This document shows positions 1-7,502 of a stretch of 24,064 nucleotides of DNA, piece after piece. The notes beneath the pieces were generated by a model that saw only the letters and a program-made list of their open reading frames with translations, was not told the DNA's origin and searched no databases. The position numbers were made by a program, and so were the translations under genes. The DNA is from CAZBWP01 sp964630265 (GTDB taxonomy: Bacteria; Pseudomonadota; Alphaproteobacteria; Rhodospirillales; Defluviicoccaceae), in assembly GCA_964630265.1 (NCBI GenBank), contig CAZVRW010000053.1, positions 1-24,064 of the forward strand. Reading direction: 5' to 3'. The stretch's first letter is position 1. The number at the start of each line of letters is the position of its first letter.

Positions 1-2
1 GT

Positions 3-215
3 TCGGAACTCGACGCGGAAACGGGCGTGGTTAGGGGGACCGCACATGACATGATCAACCAGTTGGCGAACGATCACGAGGCGATTGCCCGCAACATCCG
101 GACCGTCGCCAAATGGGCCGAACAGATCGAGGATCAGGTGACCACGCTGCTTCTGGCGGAGCGCCTGAAGCAACAGGAAGAGGCTGTCTGGCGACTCAGG
201 GCGCTGCTCGCCTGA
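3..215 (+). CDS. dps: Dps/ferritin-like DNA-protection protein, C-terminal fragment
   Basis: The reading frame is open at the left edge, so the true start lies outside the window; the stop is at 213-215. About 70 residues are visible. They contain the pattern MINQLANDHEAI, then an arginine, then a long amphipathic helix ending in ERLKQQEEAVWRLRALL. This is the layout of the last two helices of Dps-type mini-ferritins: a LxxDHE segment, then an ERxxxHExxxWxLRAxL helix. Family members form 12-mers that oxidise and store iron and protect DNA in starvation or peroxide stress. The ferroxidase residues would sit upstream and cannot be checked. The gene converges on dgcA with a gap of 29 bases and no clear terminator hairpin. 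A GTG at 27 is available but is probably internal, because homology-like sequence continues before it. Confidence 0.75.
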   Translation, partial: SELDAETGVVRGTAHDMINQLANDHEAIARNIRTVAKWAEQIEDQVTTLLLAERLKQQEEAVWRLRALLA

Positions 216-244
216 TCTGACCGAGCCACAGCGATCGCACAACA

Positions 245-1243
245 CTAGCCGGCGGGGCCGTTTCCCCAGAGGCCGGGGGGTGGGGGCTCGATGTGGCCAT
301 CGATGAACGCGAGACCGGGCTCGCGGTCCCGGGCGAGCCAAAGGGGGCCGTCCAGGTCGACCCAGCGCGCCAGCGGCGCCAGCACCAGGCCGGGCGCCAT
401 GGCCAGCGACGTTCCCACCATGCAACCGACCATCACGTCGAACCCGGCCGCCCTCGCCGCGACGGCCAAATCGAGCGCCTCGGTGAGGCCGCCCGCCTTG
501 TCGAGCTTGACATTGATGGCACGATAAAGATCCCGCAGCCGCGGCAGGTCGGCCCGGGTGTGGCAGGACTCATCGGCGCAAAGCGGCACCGGGGATGCGA
601 AATCGCGCAGTCCCGCGTCGTCGTCCGCCGGCAACGGCTGTTCGATCAGTTCCACGCCGAGGCCGGCAAGCGCTGGTGCGACCTCGGCGAGCAGGCCAAG
701 CGTCCAGCCCTCATTGGCGTCGACGATCAGTCGGGTTGCCGGCGCCGCCGACCGCACCGCGGCAACGCGTTCGATAACGGCTTCGCGGTCCAGCTTGATC
801 TTCAGCAGTCGCCGCCCGCGCAGGGCCGCCGCGGCGCGGCCCATCGCGTCCGCCGTATCGATGACGATGGTCTCTGCGGTGACCGCCGCACCCGACGCGG
901 CGATGCCGGCGATGTCGGCGACCGATCGCTGTTGCTCCTGCGCCTCCAGGTCCCAGAGGGCCAGGTCAAGGGCATTGCGGGCGGCACCGGGCATCATGCG
1001 CGCCCGCAACTCTTCGCGATCGATTCCGGCGACGACGGTCGTCGCTTGCTCCATGATGGTGTCGGCGACCGCCTCCGGCGTTTCGCCGTAGCGGGCATAG
1101 GGGACGCACTCGCCGCGACCGACGCGCTGCGCCGCGGCGATCTCGGCGACGACGACGACCGCGACATCCTTGCGGCCGCGGGCGATGGTGAACGGCCGAG
1201 CCAGGGGCCAACGCTCGATCCGGACGGCGAGCGCCCGCGTCAT
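245..1243 (-). CDS. dgcA: Dipeptide epimerase-like N-acetyl-D-glutamate racemase
   Basis: Encodes 332 residues of the enolase superfamily, muconate-lactonizing/dipeptide-epimerase branch. Catalytic landmarks are in order: KIK (K148, K150), metal ligand D175 in VDANEGW, E201 in IEQPL, D224 in CADES, and K249 in NVKLDKAGG, followed by the GCMVGTS segment near 273-279. The set is complete, so the enzyme should be active. Beside a DUF1611-type gene, members are known as DgcA, which racemises N-acetyl-D-glutamate to the L form. Elsewhere the same fold epimerises L-Ala-D/L-Glu from peptidoglycan. The ATG at 1243 overlaps the stop of dgcN as ATGA, so translation is probably coupled. The reading frame stays open far upstream of 1243, but that stretch lies inside dgcN in another frame and is not protein-like. 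The DgcA function is inferred from the pairing; simple muropeptide epimerase activity is the alternative. Confidence 0.85.
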   Translation of the reverse strand: MTRALAVRIERWPLARPFTIARGRKDVAVVVVAEIAAAQRVGRGECVPYARYGETPEAVADTIMEQATTVVAGIDREELRARMMPGAARNALDLALWDLEAQEQQRSVADIAGIAASGAAVTAETIVIDTADAMGRAAAALRGRRLLKIKLDREAVIERVAAVRSAAPATRLIVDANEGWTLGLLAEVAPALAGLGVELIEQPLPADDDAGLRDFASPVPLCADESCHTRADLPRLRDLYRAINVKLDKAGGLTEALDLAVAARAAGFDVMVGCMVGTSLAMAPGLVLAPLARWVDLDGPLWLARDREPGLAFIDGHIEPPPPGLWGNGPAG

Positions 1244-2241
1244 GCCAGCAGGGCGTCGATCAACGGTTCCACGCCGGTCACCAGCGGATCGACACAGGGC
1301 AAACCGAGCCGGTCCGCGGTCTCCCGCAGATACGGCGCGCGGGTGTCGGCGGCCAGCGCCCGGGTGTTCACCGCCGCGCCGATGCAGCGCGCTTCCCGGT
1401 TGGTCAGGTGGGCCGCCTGTTCGTTGGCGCGCAGGCATGCGGCGAGGTCGGGCAGCGGCTGGCTCGGCAGACCCCGCATGTGCGTTCGCGTCGGCTCGTG
1501 ACACAGCACCAGCGCGTCGGGCTGCGCCCCGTGCAGCAGGCCGAGGCTGACGCCGGCGTAGGACGGATGGAACAGGCTGCCCTGACCTTCGATCACGTCC
1601 CAATGCTCCGGGACAGCGTCCGGGCTCAGCCATTCGACGCTGCCGGAGATGAAATCCGCGACTACGGCATCGACACAGACGCCGCTGCCGGCGATGAAGA
1701 TGCCGGTCTGGCCGGTGGCGCGGAAGTCGGCGTCGATGCCGCGCGCGCGCAAGCCCTCCGTGATCGCCAGCGAGGTGTACATCTTGCCGACCGAACAGTC
1801 GGTGCCGACCGTGAGCAGACGCCGGCCGGTCCGGGGCATGCCGGTGCCGACCGCGAAGCTGCGATCCGGATGGCGGACATCGATGAGGCGCCGCCCCGCG
1901 GCGGCTGCGGCGGCGCTGAGTTCGGCCCGGTCGGACAATCGCTCGTGCAGGCCGTTGGCGATATCCAGGCCGCACCGCAACGCTTCGGTAAGCGTCTCGA
2001 TCCAGCTGTCCGGAATGACGCCGCCAGCGTTGGCGACGCCGACGATCAGGGTTCGGGCACCGGATGCCGCGCCCTCGCGCACCGTCATCTCAGGCACATC
2101 GAGCCGTGCCCGGCAACCCGGCAAGCGTACCTGCGCGATGCAATCCTTTGGTCGCCACTGCAACACGCCCTGCGCGGTTTTCGCCGCGAGATCATCGCGC
2201 GCGTCGCCAATGAAAAGCAGGTACGGAGCCAGCAACTGCAT
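1240..2241 (-). CDS. dgcN: DUF1611-family P-loop N-acetyltransferase DgcN
   Basis: Encodes 333 residues. An N-terminal Rossmann-like domain includes VANAGGVIP (about 69-77). A C-terminal P-loop domain has Walker A GTDCSVGK (146-153), then TGQTGIFIAGSGV (176-188) and IEGQGSLFHPSY (217-228), all typical of the DUF1611 family. In studied proteobacteria the pair DgcN-DgcA acts in D-glutamate use: DgcN acetylates D-glutamate and DgcA racemises the product. Older annotations call this family an NAD-dependent epimerase or a mobilisation-like protein. The ATG at 2241 follows a good ribosome-binding site, GAGGTG, in the leader on the minus strand. The gene is divergent from the SleB-like hydrolase across a 275-base gap. 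The stop overlaps the dgcA start by four bases, which supports one transcript. Family assignment is firm; substrate is inferred from the neighbour. Confidence 0.85.
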   Translation of the reverse strand: MQLLAPYLLFIGDARDDLAAKTAQGVLQWRPKDCIAQVRLPGCRARLDVPEMTVREGAASGARTLIVGVANAGGVIPDSWIETLTEALRCGLDIANGLHERLSDRAELSAAAAAAGRRLIDVRHPDRSFAVGTGMPRTGRRLLTVGTDCSVGKMYTSLAITEGLRARGIDADFRATGQTGIFIAGSGVCVDAVVADFISGSVEWLSPDAVPEHWDVIEGQGSLFHPSYAGVSLGLLHGAQPDALVLCHEPTRTHMRGLPSQPLPDLAACLRANEQAAHLTNREARCIGAAVNTRALAADTRAPYLRETADRLGLPCVDPLVTGVEPLIDALLA

Positions 2242-2516
2242 CCGGTCACCTCAGGCGTCTGTTGATGACGGAGTTATGGCATTTCGCAGAACGGAACGCG
2301 AGCATCGCATTCATTTCACAGCGCCCCCCACGGTCCAGCCATATCGGTTAAAATCGTCAGGGTTGGCGAGAGTCGTATTGACTCACATGTGGCGGTTGCG
2401 CATCGTTACAGTCGATCGATCGATAGTATAGGTGGGTCTAAAAGACCCCATATGTGGGACGAAACGCCCAAAATCGCAAAATGTTGTAGGGAAGTTGCTG
2501 GAGGAGGGGGAACGGA
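2242..2516. other. Divergent intergenic region dgcN / cell wall hydrolase
   Basis: This 275-base gap must hold the promoters of two divergent genes. Its right half is visibly richer in A and T than the flanking genes. It contains the 8-base palindrome CACATGTG (2384-2391), a related ATATGTGG (2450-2457), the run TCGATCGATCGA (2412-2423), and an inverted repeat GGGTCT-AAA-AGACCC (2434-2448). A TTGACT at 2378-2383 could be a -35 element, but no convincing -10 lies at the right distance. I see no conserved small gene in it. Confidence 0.4.
2434..2448. repeat. Inverted repeat upstream of the cell wall hydrolase
   Basis: GGGTCT and AGACCC flank an AAA spacer, giving a perfect 6-bp stem or a short operator-like palindrome. 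It ends 68 bases before the hydrolase ATG, within the probable 5' leader or promoter. There is no run of T after it, so terminator function is unlikely. Confidence 0.4.
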
Positions 2517-3089
2517 ATGCGCGTTGTTCTTGGTAAATATTGGTGGCGTCTGGGGGTTCTCGTGGTCGCCCTCTCAAGTCTGTCGGGGGTTGCCGCACAC
2601 GCGGAAATCACCATCACGCCACGCCCCGGTGCGTCGCTTTCCATCCATGGGCCATTGCCGGTCGGGATGTCATTGCCGACCGGAATCGGGGACAACGTGG
2701 CCGAGGAAGTTAACTGCCTCGCCCAGAACGTCTACTTCGAGTCCCGATCGGAGCCGTTGACGGGCCAGATCGCCGTCGCCATGGTGACGCTGAATCGCGT
2801 CTCGTCGGACCGGTTTCCCGCGACCATTTGCGGCGTCGTGCGGCAGGGCGGCAAGAAACGCCACCGCTGCCAGTTCTCCTGGCACTGCGATGGCAAGCCG
2901 GATGTGGTCAAGGACCAGGCAGCTTGGCATCGCGCTCTCAACGTCGCCTACGCGGCGCTTTTCAATGGCATTTCCGATCCGACGAGCGGCGCGCTCTACT
3001 TTCACGCGCACTATGTCGCGCCGCGGTGGGCCAAGCGGATGCGCTCGACGGTGCGGATCGGCAAGCATCTCTACTACCGCGACAGTTGA
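2517..3089 (+). CDS. Secreted SleB/CwlJ-type cell wall hydrolase
   Basis: Encodes 190 residues. The N-terminus is a signal peptide: basic MRVVLGKYWWR, a hydrophobic core, and a probable cleavage after AHA at about residue 29. The mature part holds the Hydrolase_2 (SleB/CwlJ) domain from about 66. It includes CLAQNVYFESR with the presumed catalytic glutamate E75, then VTLNRV, a Cys-rich CQFSWHCDG segment (118-126), and GALYFHAHYVAP (158-169). In spore formers this family cleaves spore cortex peptidoglycan. In alphaproteobacteria it is a common exported hydrolase or lytic transglycosylase that presumably remodels cell wall. The ATG at 2517 follows a strong GGAGGAGGGGG purine tract. The gene stands alone on the plus strand and converges on the GH3 gene. 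Confidence 0.85.
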   Translation: MRVVLGKYWWRLGVLVVALSSLSGVAAHAEITITPRPGASLSIHGPLPVGMSLPTGIGDNVAEEVNCLAQNVYFESRSEPLTGQIAVAMVTLNRVSSDRFPATICGVVRQGGKKRHRCQFSWHCDGKPDVVKDQAAWHRALNVAYAALFNGISDPTSGALYFHAHYVAPRWAKRMRSTVRIGKHLYYRDS

Positions 3090-3124
3090 GCGCCTCACAC
3101 CCGGCAAATTGTAATTGGTTCGAT

Positions 3125-3151
3125 GCCACCGGACGAGCACCATGCGGTGGC
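3125..3151. terminator. Possible hairpin between convergent genes
   Basis: GCCACCG (3125-3131) and CGGTGGC (3145-3151) can pair around a 13-base loop, midway between the hydrolase stop and the GH3 stop. No T-run follows on either strand, so it is at best a weak bidirectional or Rho-assisted end. The rest of this 101-base gap shows nothing else. Confidence 0.3.
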
Positions 3152-3190
3152 GCCCGGTCACCAGATCAAAAGCTCAGTGGGTCCGCGGGA

Positions 3191-4720
3191 TCATCGGCAG
3201 CCGGCGTAGTCCCGCAGGTCGTTGAACAACTCCGCATCGTTGATGATGCGCGGCACCTTGTGTTGACCGCCCAGTTGGCCCCGGCTTTTCATCCACTCGG
3301 CGAAGCCGCCCGGCGCCAGCACATGGACCCAGGGCGCCTTCATTCCGTAGTCCTTCGAGCGGTGGACACGGTAGTCGTCATTGCTTTCGGCGAGGTGGTC
3401 GTCGATTGCCTTGGCGAAGCGGTCGACCGCGGCCGCGTCCGGCTTGTCGTCCGCAAATTCCACGATCCAGAGGTGGCCGCCGAGTTCGTCCTCGCGCTCC
3501 GGATAGACGGCACCGACCGCGAAATCGGTGAGACGGCGGTCGATCGCCTGCGCCGCCGCGGCGGCGGCGGCCTCCACCTCCTCGCCGATCAAGTGCTCGC
3601 CGAACGCCGAAAGCATGTAGGACGTGCGCCCGGTGATCAGCAGCCGCGGCGGATCAAGGTCGACGAAGCGCACCGTGTCGCCGATGATCGATGCCCAGAC
3701 GCCGGCGCATGTCGACAGGACGATTGCATAATTGACGCCGGTCTCGACCTCGGCGATCCAGTGCCGGGTCGGCGCTTCGGCCTCCAGTTCTTCAACCGGC
3801 ACGAACTCGTAGAAGATGTCGCAGTCCAGCACTACGCGCATGCCGTCGCCGTCGCCCCGGTCGGCGACGGCGATGAACCCCTCGCTGGCGGTATAGACCT
3901 CGCGGGTCTCGGCGTGGCCCCCTGCAAGGCGATCGGCGAATAGGTCGCGATAAGGCGCGAAATCGACGCCACCGTGGATCAGCATTTCCAGGTTCGGGAA
4001 ATGCGCGGGGATCGCGCGGCCGCGGTCGGGACGACGGGCAGCGAGCCGATCGAGGAACAACAGCATCCAGCTCGGCACCCCGCTGATCGCGCGAATGTCC
4101 AAGTCCACGGCGCGTTTGGCGAAGGCATCAATCTTCGCTTCCCAGTCGCTGATGGTCTCCAGGTCGCGGGGCGGGAAATAGCGCAGCCGCGCCCACCACG
4201 GCAGGCGGCTGGCGATGATCCCGCTGAGATCGCCGCTCCAGACCCCGGGTGCCAACTCCTCCAGCGCCGTCGAGCCGCCGAGCATGAAGCTGTGCCCCCC
4301 CATCACCCGGCTCCGTGGGCGGTTGGCGACGTGGTGGACGAAGATGTCGGTGCCCGCGCGCCGATTGGAGGCGATCATCGGTTCGGTGACGGGGATGTAC
4401 TTGGTGACGCCACTTGTGGTGCCGGAGGTGACGGCGAAGTACGAGATTTTCCCGGGCCAAGTGGCGTCGACGACCTCCGGAAAATTCGGCTCCCAATAGG
4501 TGGACCACAGATCCTCGTACCGGCGCAACGGCACTTGACGGCGGAAGTCCTCGACCGAGTGGATCGCCTCGAAGTGGTGTTCGCGGCCGAACCGGGTCGC
4601 CGCTGCCGTCTTGATCAGCTGCAACAGTTGGCGTTCCTGCACCGCCGCCGCGTCCTGGCTCGCCAAGACGCGGCGGCGTCGGCTGGCGTACAGCCGGAAC
4701 AGCGGCGTCACATCGATCAT
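3191..4720 (-). CDS. GH3 family acyl-adenylating / amino-acid conjugating enzyme
   Basis: Encodes 509 residues matching the GH3 (auxin-responsive promoter) branch of the adenylate-forming superfamily. Motif 1 is SGTTSG (99-104), the ATP phosphate-binding loop. YTASEG (276-281) corresponds to the adenine/carboxylate-binding motif, and GDTVRFV (347-353) and GRTSYMLSAFGEHL (364-377) to the hinge region. The C-terminal subdomain carries GGQHKVPRI (484-492) with a candidate catalytic lysine K488. Plant GH3 proteins adenylate jasmonate or indole-acetate and couple it to amino acids; bacterial members are mostly uncharacterised. The ATG at 4720 follows AGGGGG. The gene lies 20 bases downstream of the acylase, so the two are almost certainly co-transcribed. 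Acyl substrate and amine acceptor cannot be read from the sequence. Confidence 0.85.
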   Translation of the reverse strand: MIDVTPLFRLYASRRRRVLASQDAAAVQERQLLQLIKTAAATRFGREHHFEAIHSVEDFRRQVPLRRYEDLWSTYWEPNFPEVVDATWPGKISYFAVTSGTTSGVTKYIPVTEPMIASNRRAGTDIFVHHVANRPRSRVMGGHSFMLGGSTALEELAPGVWSGDLSGIIASRLPWWARLRYFPPRDLETISDWEAKIDAFAKRAVDLDIRAISGVPSWMLLFLDRLAARRPDRGRAIPAHFPNLEMLIHGGVDFAPYRDLFADRLAGGHAETREVYTASEGFIAVADRGDGDGMRVVLDCDIFYEFVPVEELEAEAPTRHWIAEVETGVNYAIVLSTCAGVWASIIGDTVRFVDLDPPRLLITGRTSYMLSAFGEHLIGEEVEAAAAAAAQAIDRRLTDFAVGAVYPEREDELGGHLWIVEFADDKPDAAAVDRFAKAIDDHLAESNDDYRVHRSKDYGMKAPWVHVLAPGGFAEWMKSRGQLGGQHKVPRIINDAELFNDLRDYAGCR

Positions 4721-4740
4721 GTCGCCCCCTTGGCCTCGTG

Positions 4741-7020
4741 TCAGCGCGTCAGCATCATGGCATAGGGAAACGTGGCGCGCACGGTCTCGGGGCGCAGCGG
4801 CACGCGAATGTACTCGCCATCAAGCCAAATCGGCAGCTGATCGACGAACGTCGAACTGTTGAACCAGCCGTCCTGTCCGCCGAGGAGCACGAACCAGTTG
4901 GCGTCCGGATCCGACAGGTCCGAGATGTGCCGGGCCTGCGACCCGTAATTGACGCGGTGACGCTCATTGGTGGCACCATGGGCCGTTTTCATCAGCGTGT
5001 CGGAACTGCCACCGACGGGATGGTCGCCGAAGCGGAAGCGACCGCCGACGACGGGCAGGAAGGCCAGCGGATGGCGCAGCTCCAGGCGATGCATGTCGCC
5101 CCAACTGGCAAAGGCGTCGATGTCCTTGGCGGCCTCGGCCAAGCTGTCGCGCAACAGCCGGGTGAGAGTGCGGTCGTCGGTCTCTGCGATGTCGGCCCGC
5201 AGTTGGCTCTTCGCCCGGCTGAACGAGGCGTAGGCCGCCCAGTCAGCTTCACCAAAGATCGATTGATAATAGCTCTGGGTGAGCGCGTGGCGGAACAGCT
5301 CGTAGGCCACCGGGCCGCGCGCATCGGCGGCGTAGTGGCCGTCCCATCCAGCCATCAGGTCGAAGACCTGCCGCTCCTTGCCGCTGACGGCGGCGGCGAT
5401 GCCGAGCGCGTGCATCTTGCCGACGAGCAGGTCGCGCAGGGCCACGGCCGACTCCATGTAGACATCCATCTGCAAGGCCTTCAGGTCATCAACCCCGAGC
5501 CGGCCCCGGCTTTCGACGATGTCGGTCATGCGGTGCATCCGGTCGTTCGGCGAGAAGAACCAGCCGATCGGGATGTCGGCGGCCACCGGCCGATTGTTGG
5601 CCGACGCAAGAAAGCCGCTCGGAGGATCGGTGCTGAACGGCAGTGCGTCGACGCCGCGCATGTCCTCCCAGGCCGCCAGACCCTTGGCCGGATCGAGGAT
5701 CACGTCGGCCGGCTTGTCGTTCGTCCGTGCCGGCAGCCGCGTTGCCAGCACCGCGCCGATGGATCCCTTGGCGTCGGCATAGAGCATGGTCTGACCGGAC
5801 ACCGCGAAGGGTCGGAACGCCGCGCGAAATTCGTCGAAGGTGCGGGCACGGCTCACTTCCAGCATGGCACCGATCTCGTCGCTGACCTGATGGCCGGTCC
5901 ATTTCAAGGCGAAGGCCGGCGCGTCGGCCTCGGCCAGTTGCGGTGCGTCCGAGAGCACCGGGCCAATCTCGGTGTCGCGCAGGGTCACGGTGTGGTCGAA
6001 CCACCAGCGCGTGCCGATGGTGGCGGCGCGCTCGCGGAACGCTTGGCGCGGTAGATCCGAGACGTTGAACAGGTCGCTCGAGGCCGCGCGCATGTTGGTT
6101 CCGCCCCAGGCGATGTCCGGGTTGCGGCCAATGGCGAAGAACGGCAGGCTCGGCACCATCAGTCCGACGGCATGATAGGAGGGCGACTTCACCCCGGCGA
6201 TGATCCAAAGGTTCGGCAGATTAATGCCGAGGTGCGGATCGTTGGCGAGCAGCGCGCCACCGGTCGTTGAGCGTGACGGCGCGATTGCCAGGCTGTTGCT
6301 GCCGGAGCGGCTCACCTCGGCCAGCAGTTCGCCGATTGCCGCGACTTTGCTGCCGGCCTTGAAGGTCGGGGTCGAGTCGCCGCCATTGTTGACTAGGTTC
6401 GCCCAGATCTCCGGCCAATCCTTGCGATCGCGGAGCTGCAGGACGTTGAACCAGACAAGCCAGTTGACGTCGGTGCCGGCGAGGCGGCCGAAGGTGACGA
6501 CGTCTTCGGCCGTCCACGGTTCGCGATTGAGCCCGAGGATAGAATACTCGATCGGCAGGGTTTCGGCCGTCGCCTGATAGTGATTTATCCCGGCAACGAA
6601 GCGATCAACCCAGATGCGGGTCGCCGGTGGCATCGCCTCGACGATGGCCGGCGCGGCGCGTCCGAAGTCGAGCAGGCGAAGGCCATGATCGATGTCGTTG
6701 GCGAGCGGCCCCCCCATCTCCGAGATCCGTCCTTGGGCGATGCGCTTGACCAGGACCATCTGCCCGAGCCTGAGGTGCGCGTGCACCAGCCCCAGGGCGA
6801 AGGCCGCGTCGGCGTCGTGCTCGGCCTCGATGAACGGGATCTGATGCTCGTCCCAATGGATTGTTACCGTCCCTTCAAGCGGCAGGTTCTCGGTCGGGAA
6901 CGCGGCAAGCCGCTGCTCCACGGCACTCTTGCGCGGCAGGGGCGTCAGCAGCGCGCAGCCGCTGAGCAGGCTGCCCATGAGCACGGCGGCAACCGTTCGT
7001 TGAATGCGCCCGAACGTCAT
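4741..7020 (-). CDS. Penicillin acylase family protein (Ntn-hydrolase lipoprotein)
   Basis: Encodes 759 residues. The N-terminus is a lipoprotein signal peptide with lipobox LSGC (19-22; acylated Cys22), placing the enzyme at a membrane facing the periplasm. The family pattern follows. An alpha-chain region with GLVHAHLRLGQM (77-88) precedes the autoproteolysis site G240-S241 in SGSNSLAIAP, where Ser241 becomes the N-terminal nucleophile of the beta chain. Then come LLANDPHLG (257-265) and AWGGTN (304-309), whose Asn309 is a likely oxyanion-hole residue. Relatives hydrolyse N-acyl amide bonds in penicillin G, cephalosporins, acyl-homoserine lactones and N-acyl amino acids. The frame is open upstream of 7020 but lacks protein-like sequence there. 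The ATG at 7020 gives a clean signal peptide and has a GGAG about ten bases upstream. GH3 follows after 20 bases. The substrate is unknown. Confidence 0.88.
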   Translation of the reverse strand: MTFGRIQRTVAAVLMGSLLSGCALLTPLPRKSAVEQRLAAFPTENLPLEGTVTIHWDEHQIPFIEAEHDADAAFALGLVHAHLRLGQMVLVKRIAQGRISEMGGPLANDIDHGLRLLDFGRAAPAIVEAMPPATRIWVDRFVAGINHYQATAETLPIEYSILGLNREPWTAEDVVTFGRLAGTDVNWLVWFNVLQLRDRKDWPEIWANLVNNGGDSTPTFKAGSKVAAIGELLAEVSRSGSNSLAIAPSRSTTGGALLANDPHLGINLPNLWIIAGVKSPSYHAVGLMVPSLPFFAIGRNPDIAWGGTNMRAASSDLFNVSDLPRQAFRERAATIGTRWWFDHTVTLRDTEIGPVLSDAPQLAEADAPAFALKWTGHQVSDEIGAMLEVSRARTFDEFRAAFRPFAVSGQTMLYADAKGSIGAVLATRLPARTNDKPADVILDPAKGLAAWEDMRGVDALPFSTDPPSGFLASANNRPVAADIPIGWFFSPNDRMHRMTDIVESRGRLGVDDLKALQMDVYMESAVALRDLLVGKMHALGIAAAVSGKERQVFDLMAGWDGHYAADARGPVAYELFRHALTQSYYQSIFGEADWAAYASFSRAKSQLRADIAETDDRTLTRLLRDSLAEAAKDIDAFASWGDMHRLELRHPLAFLPVVGGRFRFGDHPVGGSSDTLMKTAHGATNERHRVNYGSQARHISDLSDPDANWFVLLGGQDGWFNSSTFVDQLPIWLDGEYIRVPLRPETVRATFPYAMMLTR

Positions 7021-7079
7021 GCGGTCGATCTCCGTCAGTGAGCCTCGGAGGGAGACTACGTGCGGCCGCTTGGCCGGGA

Positions 7080-7502
7080 TCAGACGAACAGGCTCATCCC
7101 GTCGGCCGACGCATCGGTGAGAAAGGTGACGACGCCGGCGATCTCGATGGGGATGTCGTGGCGCAGGTCGGCGGGCGCAAGCCCGATGGCGGCCAGCCCC
7201 ATCTCGCAGGCGATCATCCTGACCCCCAGTTCGGCGCCAGCCCGCAGCAGGTCCTCGAAGCCGGCGACGCCGCGCGCCATCTGGTCGTCGTCGATTTCCC
7301 CGGCCGTCCGTCCGGCGGCGGGCACGGATCGCCAGTCGCGGGTGAGCAGGCGGCAGGCCTCGCCCGAGAAGAACAGCGTCGCCGGTGTGTCGACCGCAGC
7401 CGCGCCCGAGACCAGCACCAGCGCATAGTGCACCCGGGCGAAGTCCCCGGAAAACACCACCAGCGACAGCTTGTCGGGGGGACGGCGCTGCTCGTACGTC
7501 AT
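7080..7502 (-). CDS. DsrE/DsrF-like family protein
   Basis: Encodes 140 residues. LSLVVFSGDFARVHYALVLVSGA (12-34) is the first strand and helix of the DsrE/F fold, followed by LFFSGEAC (43-50). ELGVRMIACEMGL (91-103) puts a conserved cysteine, Cys99, where family members carry the persulfide or sulfur-transfer cysteine. GVVTFLTDA closes the domain. Proteins of this fold take part in sulfur relay (DsrEFH, TusBCD) or are uncharacterised peroxiredoxin-like proteins. The ATG at 7502 overlaps the stop of the upstream E1-like gene by four bases (ATGA), so expression is coupled to it. The link to cysK and a ThiF-type enzyme suggests a sulfur-handling role, but this is inference; no partner subunits such as DsrF or DsrH lie nearby. 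Confidence 0.75.
   Translation of the reverse strand: MTYEQRRPPDKLSLVVFSGDFARVHYALVLVSGAAAVDTPATLFFSGEACRLLTRDWRSVPAAGRTAGEIDDDQMARGVAGFEDLLRAGAELGVRMIACEMGLAAIGLAPADLRHDIPIEIAGVVTFLTDASADGMSLFV

Noticed and set aside
293..1501. Long plus-strand frame of about 400 codons opposite dgcA
   Set aside because: It is antisense to dgcA and dgcN, Arg/Gly/His-rich without any domain pattern, and arises from GC-rich codon bias.
2412..2423. TCGATCGATCGA as a short tandem repeat locus
   Set aside because: At only three units of four bases it may be chance; kept only as part of the palindrome cluster.
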